A program made the position numbers and the translations under genes. The notes below the pieces were generated by a model. It worked only from the letters and a program-made list of their open reading frames with translations. It did not search any database and was not told the DNA's origin. 64,000 nucleotides of DNA from Notospermus geniculatus (lineage: Eukaryota > Nemertea > Pilidiophora > Heteronemertea > Lineidae): assembly GCA_002633025.1 (NCBI GenBank), contig NMRB01000634.1:45641-109640 (forward strand), written 5' to 3'. Shown piece by piece: positions 25,595 to 38,329 of this stretch. Positions within the stretch are counted from its first letter, which is position 1. The number at the start of each line of letters is the position of its first letter.

Positions 25595-25600
25595 AATAAA
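25595..25600 (+). terminator. VPS11 polyadenylation signal
   Basis: AATAAA in GTGCAATAAAGGTACA lies about 1.1 kb after the stop codon and is conserved at 38173-38178 in the second copy. No earlier canonical signal was noticed. Confidence 0.55.
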
Positions 25601-25734
25601 GGTACACTTGCATCTTAAATTTTCTGTTGATGTCAGGCTCTTAACCCTTCTATGCCCCTGGTATGAATTATGTTCATTTTGTGATTCATAATTACGGCAC
25701 TGTTTACTATAGTGCGTTAATTAATGAACTTAAA

Positions 25735-27790
25735 CAAAATGTAACAAAAGTTTCCAGACCAACTGCCGATCTGTTCTGATAAAGACAAAAGGACACAGTT
25801 GGTGTCATTTTGTAGGTATATCCTTCCTCTAAACAGATCAGTGTCCTGCATGCGCATTTTCTACCATAATTCGCCGTCATATTCCATTTAACACGGGACG
25901 GAGCGAACTGGTCTAAGCGAAACTTTGGGGAAGGACAGGAGGTAACAACGTTTGCCGAGCTGTTCTGATAAGGACAACGGGACAAAGTTTCCAGACAATC
26001 TGCCGAGCTGTTCTGACATAGACAACGCGACACAATTAGCGTCATTTTGTAGGTATATCCTTCTTCTAAACAGATCAGTGTCCTGCATGCGCATTTTCTA
26101 CCATAATCTGCCGTCATATTCCACTGAATGCAGGACGGAGCGAACTGGGCTAAGTGGAACTTTGGGGAAGGACAGGAGGTAACAAAGTTTCAAGGCCATC
26201 TGCCGATCTGTTCTGATAAAGACAACGGGAACAATTGGTGTCATTTTGTAGGTATATCCTTCTTCTAAACAGATCAGCGTCCTGCATGCGCATTTTCTAC
26301 CGTAATTCGCCGTCATATTCCATTGAACGGAGGACGGAGCGAACTGGGCTAAGTCAAACTTTGGGTAAGGACAGGAGGTAACAAAAGTTTCCAGACCATC
26401 TGCCGAGCTGTTCTGATAAAGACAAAAGGACACAATTGGTGTCATTTTGTAGGTGTACCCTTCTTTTAAACAGATCAGTGTCCTGCATGTGCATTTTATG
26501 CCGTAATTCGCCATCATATACATTTAACACAGGACGTAGCGAACTGGTCTAAGCGAAACTTTGGGGAAGGACAGGAGGTAACAAAGTTTCCAGACCATCT
26601 GCCGAGCTGTTCTGATAAAGACAACGGGACACAATTAGTGTCATTTTGTAGGTATATCCTTCTTCTAAACAGATCAGTGTCCTGCATGCGCATTTTATAC
26701 CGTATTTGGCCGTCATATTCCATTTAACACAGGACGGAGTGGACTGGTCTAAGCGAAACTTTGGGGAAGGACAGGAGGTAACAAAGTTTCCAGGCCATCT
26801 GCCGAGCTGTTCTGATGAAGACAACGGGACACAATTAGTGTCATTTTGTAGGTATATCCTTCTTCTAAACAGATCAGTGTCCTGCATGCGCATTTTCTAC
26901 CGTAATTCGCGTCATAATTCCATTTAACACAGGACGGAGCGAATGGGTTAAATGAAACGTTGGGGAAGGACAGGAGGTAACAAAAGTTTCCAGACGATCT
27001 GCCGAGCTGTTCTGATAAAGACAAAAGGACACAGTTGGTGTCATTTTGTAGGTGTAGCCTTCTTCTAAACAGATCAGTGTCCTGCATGCGCATTTTCTAC
27101 CGTAATTCGCGTCATAATTCCATTTAACACAGGACGGAGCGAATGGGTTAAATGAAACGTTGGGGAAGGACTGGAGGTAACAAAAGTTTCAAGGCCATCT
27201 GCCGATCTGTTAAAGACAACGGGACACAATTAGCGTCGTTTTGTAGGTATATCTATATCCTTCTTCTAAACAGATCAGTGTCCTGCATGCGCATTTTCTA
27301 CCGTAATTCGCCGTCATATTCCATTGAACGCAGGACGGAGCGAACTGGGCTAAGTGAAACTTTGGGTGAGGACAGGAGCTGTTCTGATAAAGACAAAAGG
27401 ACACAGTTGGTGTCATTTTGTGGGTGTAGCCTTCTTCTAAACAGATCAGTGTCCTGCATTCACATTTTCTACCGTAATTCGCCGTCATATTCCATTGAAC
27501 GGAGGACGGAGCGAACTGGGCTAAGTCAAACTTTGGGTAAGGACAGGAGGTCACAAAAGTTTCCAGACCATCTGCCGAGCTGTTCTGATAAAGACAAAAG
27601 GACACAATTGGTGTCATTTTGTAGGTGTACCCTTCTTTTAAACAATGATAAAGACAAAAGGACACAATTGGTGTCATTTTGTAGGTATTTCCTTCTTCTA
27701 AACAGATCAGTGTCCCGCATGTGCATTTTCTACCGTAATTTGCCGTCATATTCCATTATGTAACGCAGGACGGAGCGAACTCGGCTGGGG
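25735..27790. repeat. Satellite array, ~200-bp unit, about ten copies
   Basis: The marker GGACAGGAGGTAAC recurs near 25933, 26169, 26369, 26569, 26769, 26968 and 27168, spacing the units by about 200 bp. Each unit contains CTGCCGAGCTGTTCTGATAA, GTGTCATTTTGTAGGT, CAGATCAGTGTCCTGCATGC and CCGTCATATTCCATT. Some units are shortened (near 27380 and 27650). Many minus-strand open frames across it repeat the same peptide because units lack stops in certain frames; they are not genes. Confidence 0.93.
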
Positions 27791-27836
27791 CAAAGGACAC
27801 ACTTTCGGCAGGAGGTACGAAAATTTCAAACCGGTA

Positions 27837-28003
27837 GGGGGCGCCACTGGGCCACTCTCCAACCGCAGCTGGGTTTAAACTACGTTGTCGGCGAATGGTT
27901 TACAACGTGATTTTGCAATGGATTTTTGTAGTTCTTCTGCCGCTAGGTGGCTCCCTCGACGTCGGCAGTTGTACACGCATAACACAGCACATCGTGCTCC
28001 TTT
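27837..28003. repeat. Dispersed repeat copy after satellite
   Basis: This matches the repeat in VPS11 intron 2 (14078-14265): GGCGCCACTGGGCCACTCTC, GTTGTCGGCGAATGG, TTTTTGTAGTTCTTCTGCCG and GGTGGCTCCCTCGACGTC. The second block has the same at 39358-39527. Confidence 0.65.
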
Positions 28004-28116
28004 AATTTTCGCCGCCGGTGGCGCTCAGATCGGCGGGCGTGTCACGTGTCTCGCCCGAATCGTCAGTTGAAGGGCAGAAGTCAAGGGGTGCGGACGTACT
28101 TGCGTAGAGGTGCACA

Positions 28117-29107
28117 ATGAAGGCAGGAGGAAGAAGTATGCTTGTTTTATGCGGATTTTTATTGAAGAAAAACATCTCAATTCAAGGTAAGATACAAATA
28201 TTTCTCTGCACAAATGTAAATTTATGACACAAGTAACACTAACAAGCCATATTTCTTGATTTCTGGTACATTCAGAAGTCGTGAAACCCCTGCGTCTTAC
28301 CGAATTCGGAACCAGCTCTCGTATTCGTCGTCCATGTAATTTCGTACATGTGTGTCGGCCATTTTGTCTGGCCATTTTGTCTTCAGTTCAACTGGCAGGG
28401 ATTACATTTTATTTGGGCTTTCCTCTCCTTTCAGAATGTCTCGAAGCTTCGTCAGAAGTTCCTCCACGTGATGCTGACATGTTGGACGACGCTGGTCCAG
28501 CCTAAATTTCAGACTCGGTAAGTTGAGGTTGCCGTTGTCATTTCCCTCGGCTCTGCCGCCATTTTGGTCGACATATGTTGTACAGCATGTAGGCGTACTC
28601 GGCCGCCATTATGGCCGCCATTTTGTAAAATTGCCACTACATGTATATTTCTCCACCCGAAGTTTTGGATGGCCATGCCACGACTTTTTGTACGCCAATG
28701 TTTACTGAATTTTGGAGCGAAAGGAATGTGATTTTATCATCACAAATTTTTTTTCGTTTACCCGTGTTGTTTTGTTGTCCGTTTGTATTCATTGGAAATT
28801 ATATTTTATCTTTGCAGATTTGAGTCTACCCCCGACACGTGCAAGGATTGAATTCGTCGGTGTTATTCACCCCACAATACTTGATCCTTGTATAATAGAC
28901 ATCCTGCGCCAAGTCGGCCATTACAGCTCAGAAGGGGTAAACATTAACCTCGCCCTAGGGGGCCCAGTGCATTTGTACAGTTGGCTCCTGTGCTTATACC
29001 GTCTGTACAATGCACTAGGCCCAAGGTTTGTTTACCCCTTCTGGCCTGTCATGGCCGACTTTCGCAGAATGTCTATTGACATCCGATTTCCCGTTTTTTT
29101 ATGTGAC
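28117..29107 (+). other. Weak spliced open frame overlapping a foldback element
   Basis: ATG at 28117 opens MKAGGRSMLVLCGFLLKK, ending at a GTAAGA donor near 28188. Joining it to the exon after TTTGCAG at 28818 keeps a frame to 29107. However, the second half (28912-29060) is a hairpin element, with AGTCGGCCATTACAG and AGAAGGGGTAAACA pairing with TGTTTACCCCTTCT and TGGCCGACT, and the second block has an in-frame stop at the equivalent place (near 40398). I judge it more likely a non-coding or decayed transcript than a gene. Confidence 0.2.
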
Positions 29108-29501
29108 TAAATATTATGATCTTTTGTATAGGCCATTTTTGTTGTTGTACGTAATGTTTGACCTCCGATTTCCCGTTATTCAATGTTAATTCCGATTTTG
29201 ATGTACATGTTGGCCTAATTTCTGCACGTGTTATCACAGTTTCTGTTGTGAACTTTTGATGGCTTACACAGTTCATATCAGAAGTTGTGATGTTCACGTA
29301 CAGAAGTTAGGCCTTCATAACAAAACAATTTAATCATTGTATTCATTAAGAGTATTAATACAGATATAATTACTGACTTAGGTTTCTCTTTTCCGTCATC
29401 GAAACTTACGGAGACGGGTCATAGCCAAAAAATCGCGTTGGAGATAGGTTATTTTTCGGCTTTTCCCCTTGTTCCAAAATTGGCCACCAGGTGACCAATC
29501 A

Positions 29502-32500
29502 GGGGTCGTTGTACGTTCTAGCTGGAGACAGAAAGGTGAGGTTCAATCCCCGACGGACCTATTCTTCATGTAATACTGATAGAGATGGCGACTTACTTTG
29601 ACAGGGCAGGTACTCTCCGGGCACTCTGGTTTCCTCCTGCTGTGCATATATTTCCCCAGTATCAGCTCTAGAGCCAGTGATGCAGTTTTTTGTTTGGCTC
29701 TCAACGTAATATTCAATCCAGAGGCCTTGATTCCAACCTGTGTTAATTTCACCCTACTCTGTTTGTTTCAGTTCTATCACCTACAAGAAAAGGATACTCA
29801 GACCAAACTGGAGATGCTGTTTCGAAAGAATCTTTACCCTGTAGCTATCAAGTACGTAAATAATCTTGGCTAGAGGTTTTACCGGTGTCACTCTTTTCTG
29901 CTACAGTAAGTTAATCTGCCCATGGCAAAAATAGAACGAGTTGACAAATACATGGTTATATAGGTCATGAGAAGACCAAGCTGAACTTACAGAATCTGCC
30001 TTGTCATTGCCTGTTGTCTGTATCATATCTCCTTGAACTGTCTTCCCTTTCTAGCCTCGCCAAGACACAGCAGTACGACCAGGACGGACTGACGGACATC
30101 TTCAGACAGTATGGTGATCATCTTTACAGGTAGGGATCAAAATCCTTGTTGGTGTATGTGGGGAAAGCACAGATTTTTTTCTGCAGCTTTTGACGAGTCA
30201 CTCCACCCAAAACCAAGCCATTGGCTCAGATAATACATCAAGTCTATGCCTCACTCCAAAAATCTCCACGTCCGTTGTTGAATGTTTTGAAATCTCCTGT
30301 TTCCAGTAAAGGTGACCACGATGGTGCTATAACGGAATACATCAAAACGATTGGAAAGTTAGAGGCCTCGTATGTAATCAGGCGGGTAAGTGCATGATCT
30401 CGTTTGGCCCCGAAGTTGCCTACGAGTTGCATGGAGTTCCTTAAGAGGGTTTTGAGAAAAACACCTGGCATCTGGGAACTGCAGAGGAAAAAATATGTCA
30501 GGCTAGAAACAAAAGATTAAGGAACATAGACCGACTGAAAAATTGGACTGCTTGTCCTCAAATCATTCTCCCATAGCAAGGCTTTCGTCTCGCTTCTCTT
30601 CATACACTTGTGAATGGATGAAGAAAACCGAGGTTAGGTAAACCCTGCTGTGGGAGGATGACTTCTAATCGACTTTTCTGTTCCCAGTTTCTCGATGCCC
30701 AGAGAATCCACAACCTGACTGCGTATCTCCAAGCCCTGCATAAAGCACAGCTAGCCACAGAGGATCATACCACATTGCTGTTGAACTGTTATACCAAACT
30801 CAAGGATGAGTCCAAGTTAGATGCATTTATTATGGTAAGTCACTCAGGCTTCACATTGTTATCGCAGTCTCTCCGCAGCCCTTTCTTTGGAAGTCAAGGA
30901 GCAGCTCATTTGCCACATTACTTGATCCTCTCCAGTTGAGACCACGAAGTTGAGACTTAGCTAGGAATCGAACCCACATCCTCTCTGGTTTCTAGTACAA
31001 CACTGAGCAGCCACTACGTCCACGTGCTCCCCAGCCTCTGCCCATTAGCATTTGACTGAGTAGTAACCGGCAATTAGGGTTGTGTAATTGAAGTGACCTT
31101 TGGCCAGTATGGGCCTAGGTCTCTGTAAACACAACCAAGCCAGCTGCGGATAGAATGGCTTCAGTTTGTCTACTTGGAGGTCTCTAGGAACTGTAGGTCC
31201 CTTGGTAAATTCTATTCAATTCTGTTCATATATGAAAAAAACACAAACTTTTGCTCCATTCTCTTCTACTGTATCCTCCTCAGACCAAAGACAGAGAACA
31301 TGTGGACTTCGATGTCGAAACCGCGATCAAAGTGTGCCGCCAGGCGGGGTATTACAAGCACGCCCTCTATCTTGCGGAGAAGCACTTACAGCACGACTGG
31401 TACCTGAAGATACAACTAGAGGACATCAAAGATTATCAGAAGGCATTAGAATACATCGGGAAGCTGGACTTCTGGGCGGTAAGTCGTTGGACAGATTCTG
31501 TTCTGATGTTTCTGCCAGTGGCAGAAATTTGGGGTAGTAAGGCCCCGTTTTCACTTCAGCGGATTCTGCTGCAGTTTGTGGCGAGCTGAGTGATTTTCAC
31601 AGGTATTGGGATAATTAACCGGCCATGCATTGTAAAACCATTGAAGATTTATCCAAAACCATATGAAAACTGCAGTGCTCGCCACAAATGGTGGCGGAAT
31701 CCGAATTCTTAACAACTGGGTACCAAATTGCCATGGCAGTTCTTGTTGTTGTTTTCTTGCAGGCAGACGGCAATCTTAAGACGTACGGGAAGATGCTGAT
31801 GAGCGAGGTCCCACAGCAGACAACAGAACTTCTGAAGCGTTTGTGCACAGATTACAAACCAAGTGATAGTACGTATCTACCATGTTCTCAGATACTTGTG
31901 CATCATTGTGGTCAATAATTTTAAATCTTAAAATAAGCTGAAGGCAAACTCCCTCCCCCAGTTTTCAGTATCTAGTGTATCTCGTCATAAGTTCGTACGA
32001 GGAAGGTCACAATACCAGTTTTGTCTTTGTCTTTCAGAGCCATTGGTTGATGATTCCAACCTCTATGGAGGTAAGTCTGACGGTCATCATGTCTGAATCA
32101 TATTCACCCTTAAGTTTGTCAATTTTTGTAGATTTTATTTGGGTACTTCTCAGTCCCGAACTGCACTCTCAGTCCCCCAGCAGTGGGAGCTTTGCTGACC
32201 ATGAGCAGGCATACACTGCTCGCAGAGGTGGTTCTTGTGCTTGCCATGATTTCTCAGCGACAGCAAGCCATAGTTGCCTGAGTTATGAAAGCAGCCACGG
32301 CAAGCCATACATGTAGTAGCCTGAGTTACGTCAGTGTCTGGACTTAAGAAAGATTGGAAAGAGAGAATTCATACGTTAAACTGGTGTCTGATGACTTATT
32401 CTAATTGCAGAAAACATTCCAAGGATCCAGAAAGCCAATGCTGATGAGTTCATCCACATTTTCGTCAACAATTCAGAGAAGTTGACAGAGTTTTTGGAAC

Positions 32501-35500
32501 ATATGGTGAAGGTATGTAAACACCACACCCTGTGTGGTGGGGTTTGGGATAGAGAAACATAGTCAAGGGGCATGCACTCAAGGGGAAGGTGTTCCACAGA
32601 TGTGTGCCTGCAACAGCGAAGCACCTGCCTCCACTTGTGGTAAGACTGAATCTTGGTACCTCCAGGAATGACTAGACAGTTGGTCTGTAGATGTTGCTCG
32701 CTTTAGTCCAAAGTTAGTGAACGATTTGTCAATCCCTTTCTCGCCATTTCAGGTTCAACCAAACTCACCCAGCCTCGTCTACGACACACTCCTAGAACTC
32801 TATCTCCATGATATCATTCATGAAGCAGACATTTCAGTGAGTATCCTTGACTTGTTGGGTTGTTTGAGCTGTATACAGTTTCTAGTGTTTGAGCTGTATA
32901 CAGTTTCTAGTGTTTGAGCTGTATACAGTTTCTAGTGTTTGAGCTGTATATAGTTTCTAGTGTTTGAGCTGTATATATAGTTTCTAGTGTGTTGTGTGTT
33001 TGTGGACACCTCTGTGAAGAGGACTCCCCTTCATCAAGAAGTAAAAAGTCAGCCCAGAATTGAATCCCCTTCTGTCCGCACCAGCCCCTGTGGTCTGGAT
33101 GTTCTTCAGTTCTGCACAGTTCGTCAGTCCCAAGGATGTCCTTAACAGAGAGGGTCCATAGTAGGCCCCTTAACCGTATCATCTAAACGACCAGCAGCAT
33201 TACACTTGGGATTGTTTTCTTCTTCAGGCCAAAACTGAGAAAGAGATGAAGACACTAGACTTACTACAGAATCCTGACGTGAGTAAAGTTGACCACAGTT
33301 CTATGAAAAATTGCTCCATCAATCTTGTGAAAGTAGGAATGTTAGAGAGTTTTCATAATTGCCCCGATAGACCTACGATTGCATTTCGGTTACAATTTTC
33401 TATCGTCTGAGTAGGCCCGAACGATAGATAGGCGTAGTTGTCGGCTTAACTGGGCAGTTGCGAAAACTCGCTGTTGAATCCTGACGGTCGGTCGGACTCC
33501 CCACACTTTGTTGTCAACATCAGCATGCAGGACTGCCAGTCAAAAGTGATGTCACTATGAGCCACTGAACAAGCTCTGTAGATTCTTTACCAACGATCCT
33601 TGTGTAAACATGCGTTGTGATTTTCTTCTTGTTAGGCGGGCTACGACGTCAACCAAGCCCTCGTCTTGTGCCAAATGAACAACTTCAAACCCGGCATCCT
33701 CTACCTCTACGAGAAGGCCCGGCTGTACCAACAGATTCTGCGATATCACATCGAACACAACGAATATTCCCATGTGATAGACACATGTAAAAAGTTCGGG
33801 TAGGTTGATACATTTCATCATTTTTTTATGACAACTTAAATCTCTCTATGGGCAAAGTTGGCTCTCTCTCTCTATGGGCAAAGTTGGCTCTCTCTCTCTA
33901 TGGGCAAGTTGGCTCTCTATGGGCAGATTGGCTCTCTATGGGCAACTCAGCCGTAGAAAATTATGGACAGTTGTTTGTGTCGCTGGTCGAGGCATGAGGC
34001 TGCAGTTACGTATAGCTACACTCACAAGGACACGCGGGTTAACAAAGGCTTCACAAACACTTCACAAGCCATTGTTAACAGACATGTCTGTATACTGTGT
34101 AGCTCTATGTAATCGCAACCAGGCGGTGAGAAAACCAACAATTTGCCAGAGAAGTCGATCATTGAGTTTGACCCAGACCGGCATCGTTGAACATCACATA
34201 TTCTCCTAATTTCAGCTCGTTAGACCCGGGCCTCTGGGTCCAGGCCTTGGCGTATTTCGCCAAGAGAGAAGAGAACTGTAAGCCACAGATTATGGAAGTC
34301 TTGTCTCATATCGACAAAAAGAACCTTCTCCCTCCTCTCCTGGTCCTGCAGACTCTGGCTCATAACTCCACGGCAACGCTCGCTGTGATTAAGGTGAGTA
34401 TTTTCCGTTTCTCTGCATAGATTTCTTTGAAAGTTATTGAGTGGGGGACTTTTCTGCCGTCAGAGGAAGTGTCGGTCCTAAAACATCACAAAATTTGATG
34501 TCACAGAGAAGAAATTTCACAATGTCATCCATAATGACGCTGATGTCATGGCCTATGTCTGTGCAATTTGTGATGTTCTAGGACTGCCAACAGGCGGCCT
34601 CTGACGGCAGTAACACCTCCCATTAGAGTTGTCCCCTGAACGGGACAGTTCAATGTTCCTACTGTGCCAGGGTATAGATTAAAGGTATATTGCACGAATA
34701 AACATAACCACAAGGTATGACATAACCCTCATTACCACATCTGAAGTTCGGCCTAGAATCACTAGGCCTATTGTTTGAATTCACTCGCCTTCTCGGGCGA
34801 ACCGAACTGGTAGTTTAGGCTTGGGTGTTCAATCTATAAAAAGCTATTGAATATCTTGGTTGGATGACCAAANAGTGTGGTGACCTGCACAATACCCTAT
34901 TATATCTATACTAAACTGGTGCAGTAGGAACCCTGGAACTGTCCCGTTCAGGGGACAACTCTATTGAGAGCTAAGTGCCACGTATGGAATTCTGTATACC
35001 ATAGACAACATTGGGTAACGTCACACTTGATTCGTTGCAGGATTACATCACGCGGCGTCTGCAGCAGGAGAACGATCAGATCGCAGAAGATGAGCGACTC
35101 ATCAAACAGTACAGCGTCGATACGGAGAAGATGAGGAACCAAATTGAAGAACTCAAAACTAGGTGAGTGTTTGAGGCTGATTCAGAAGTCAACCTTGGAG
35201 ATAACATCCCGTGAATCGTAATCTAAATGTGGTTGAAAGCCAGGATAGAACTGAAGTATTTTGTGTTTGGAGGTGACTGAGGTTCCAGCTATTGGAGCTC
35301 TGGGGCTTCATTCACAAACCTTCTGCTGGACTTGCTGCTTATGGACTCATGCCAGCTCAATGAAAGGATTGCCACCAGGATGTAACTGATCCAGAATTAC
35401 AAAGGAGTATTCGGTCAGATTTCACGTACATCTAAGTGCCCCATATGTTTTGTCGTTTTTCAGTGCCAAAATCTTCCAAGTGACCAAGTGTAGCATCTGT

Positions 35501-37055
35501 AACGAACCTTTGGAACTGCCGTCGGTCCATTTTCTCTGCCAGCATTCATACCACTTAGAGTAAGTTTCATTTGAATTAACTCTGGGGCAAGATTCTGATC
35601 TCCTGTGTCGCGAAAATAACAAAGGCGGTAATATAATGCTCCTCCAAGTGAGAATTTTGCCATGCATGTTGTCTCTCTATGGGCAACGCGACTATAGAAA
35701 ACTTTGGGTAGTCGTTTGTGTCGTTTGTCTCAGCGTAGGTCCAATGGAAACCAACAATAGTGAACTGCCCATTGAGAATCAACTTGCATAAGAAAACTCT
35801 CACAAGGAGCATTGCCAAATGGCTTCTGTGGTTGACAGACAGGCTTCTTTCGTGACAGTCCTTCTTCACTGCAAATGAAATGACTTCAGATCCATCGGTC
35901 TTCCTGCAATGATTTATGTCCGACTTTCGCTTTTTGACTCATTCGACTTATGCTTTTTGATTCATTCTGAACATCCATTTACTTCTAGATGTTTTGAAAG
36001 CTACGCAGAGAATGAATCTGAATGCCTCTCCTGCATGCAGGAGAACCGTAAGATTATGGATATCATCCGTGCACAGGAGCAGAGTCGGTCGCTACACGAA
36101 CAATTCCACCATCAGTTGGAGGCTGCGCAGGATGGCTTCGCCGTTGTGGCTGACTATTTCGGACGGGGTGTCTTCAATAAGGTAAAGATAGGTTTCCTTT
36201 GCTTCGTGCTCTAAAGACGCCCATCCTCGTGAGATTTTATCGTGCAAGTTGGCTCACTATGGGCAACACAACCATAGAATCTATGAGCAGCGGTTTGTGT
36301 CACGGGTCTCGGCATAAATCGCACGGAAAGCAAGGAGGGTGAATTGACCATTGAGAGCGAGCTCATACGAGAAAACTGTAGAGAATTTGGAGCATTTCCA
36401 GTGTGTTTGTGCAAAGATTGTGTATAGTGTATTGATTTTCGATCTGTTGATTGTGTGTATGTATTGACTGTGAACAAGTAGAGATTCTGATTTCAAATCA
36501 AATTTTTTCCCATTTCAGGTGACTCTGATTACTGACGCCCCATCAAGTCGTCCACAGTTGACAACGCCACCTGTGGATCCAACAGCCCAACGTGAGCTCC
36601 TGCTGCAGCCGCCTGTGCACAAACCAACCCAACCTGAACCAAAACCAGCTGCACAACCAAAATATAAACCAGCTGCTAGGCAACCTCAGGCTGCTCCACG
36701 ACAACCTGAAGTGAGACAACCAGTCCCGGCCGCCCAACCAAGACAAGTGGCCCAAAGAGGCAGTCCGTACGAAACCAGGACTCCGCCTAAACAACTGGTT
36801 CCACAACGACAACCGGCCGTTCCGAGAACAACGCAGGAATCAAAACCATCGCCGAGGCCATCGCCACGCCCAGCAGTGAAAACTTACCCGTTTGATTCCA
36901 AACAAAATGCAGCCAGTGCGCAAAATCCTTTCGATTCGTTGCCATCTTCAAAACCGTTGAATCCATTCGATGATTCGCCAAGTCCAACGAATCCATTCGG
37001 GAAAGCTACGAACCCGTTTGACGATGAAGGGGAGTCTAAAAACCCCTTTGATTGA
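29502..37055 (+). pseudogene. VPS11: Second VPS11 copy lacking exons 1-9
   Basis: This copy starts inside exon 10 (29502-29535) and keeps exons 11-26 with intact splice sites and frame: 29772-29851, 30055-30129, 30307-30385, 30688-30834, 31284-31478, 31763-31868, 32038-32070, 32411-32511, 32753-32836, 33228-33278, 33636-33799, 34216-34393, 35041-35162, 35464-35559, 35989-36181, 36519-37055. No stop or frameshift was seen, the RING and the NPF tail are kept, and most substitutions are silent. It has no propeller-coding exons and no promoter of its own. It is either a very recent truncated duplicate or, more likely, the second allele of VPS11 placed in tandem by the assembler. Confidence 0.85.
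34625..34962. mobile_element. 338-bp inverted-repeat element with empty site in copy 1
   Basis: The left end AGAGTTGTCCCCTGAACGGG continues ACAGTTC, and the right end is its exact complement (GAACTGT then CCCGTTCAGGGGACAACTCT). Terminal repeats run about 40 bp with one indel. ATT borders both sides (34622-34624, 34963-34965). Copy 1 has a single ATT at the matching place (CTCCCATTGAGAGC, near 22350). No coding capacity; an ambiguous base lies at 34873. Confidence 0.9.
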
Positions 37056-38172
37056 ACATTCCTAATTAAATAGGTCGTTGAGTGAGACTGTTCTGTCCAG
37101 TGAAGGCAGTACATGTGTCTCCACTTCTGATCAGTGGGAGTGTTGTTGATTAAAGTAACAGCTGTATTCGACTCTACAATGCACTAGGCAGTACATGATT
37201 GAGCTGTTCCATCAGTTGCCTGTGTTCCAACTGATCCGAAGTCCTGGTGGAGATACTGGCATTATAGGGCCAATGTGACGAGATACATGGACACACACCT
37301 GTAGAATATAGAGTCTGTGATGATTGATGCCAGAATTGACTTTAAATGAACGGCAATCATGACCTGTGATTGATGGGGTTCCGTCAGGACTCGTGATTGT
37401 GTTTCTTAACAAGATGTGCTGGGTTATGGGTGCCAAGAGCAGCTTTGAGAGATAATCTTCGCCTTGATGTCAGTGATAATGAGGTTATCGCCACTTCTTC
37501 ACAGAAAGATGTTGCTGCGACCGTATCAGGCCTTTTCATTGTCTTCAGGACGTCATCTCCATGGAATATGAGGAGCGAGCATGAAGCCACAACATCACGG
37601 TAGTGTGATCGTTGATGTTCTGAACAACATCACAGTGGAAAAGTTGATACAATCGCAGCGCCATCTAATGATAGAAAAAGAATGGCTACAACCCCATTGT
37701 ATGTTGATAATTATGTCAGCTAAATTTGTTAAAATTTGGTGACGGTGTTTCTCCATGTGAGAGTTTTCTTATGGGAGTTGACTCTCAGTGGCCATTCCAT
37801 GGGTGAATTTCCCACAAACTCTTCTGCGGAGTGGCTCCTTAAGGGTCCCTATAGGCAGTCAGCAATTGGGCCCATATCAGTGTGGTCACTTCATCACAGG
37901 TGGCGCTAGCAACTGACAACTTACAGATTTTGCCTCAAATGTTGATGTTTATTGTATTTTACTTGCAATACATGTCAGAGTCATATTCTCATGCCAGCCG
38001 ATCAATGTAATGAGAACACCAAAATGCCTTCGAGGAGGCTGCCTTTATGGTCCCTTTAACTGTAGGATTTTGTGATTTCTGACACATGTCATGCTCTGCT
38101 GAAGGTTTATTCTATGTGTACATAAAGAAATGTATATGAGAAGTGATGTACTGTGTTAAACATGTACAGTGC

Positions 38173-38178
38173 AATAAA
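38173..38178 (+). terminator. Polyadenylation signal of second VPS11 copy
   Basis: AATAAA in GTGCAATAAAGGTACA matches the signal at 25595-25600. Confidence 0.5.
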
Positions 38179-38329
38179 GGTACACTTGCATCTTAAATTT
38201 TCTGTTGATGTCAGGCTCTTAACCCTTCTATGCCCCTGGTATGAATTATGTTCATTTTGTGATTCATAATTACGGCACTGTTTACTAATTAGTGCGTTAA
38301 AATTATGAATCACAATTATTGAACTTAAC

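Larger units (their letters stand above)
16823..29501. repeat. 12.7 kb direct duplication, copy 1
   Basis: Sequence from GGGGTCGTTGTACG at 16823 recurs from 29502 in the same orientation. The block covers VPS11 exon 10 (part) to exon 26, the 3' UTR, the ~200-bp satellite and the region after it. Exons and introns both match closely. In the 537-nt last exon I count about 11 substitutions, three changing an amino acid. Copy 1 ends inside the left arm of a palindrome that copy 2 keeps whole. Confidence 0.93.

Noticed and set aside
25707-27763. Many repeated open frames of 60-200 residues on both strands (MRMQDTDLFRRR-type peptides)
   Set aside because: They follow the ~200-bp satellite units and differ in frame from unit to unit. 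No start, splice or composition signal supports coding.
28117-29107. Spliced frame beginning MKAGGRSMLVLCGFLL, with possible signal peptide
   Set aside because: The second exon is mostly a foldback element (28912-29060) and the other copy has an in-frame stop at the same place.
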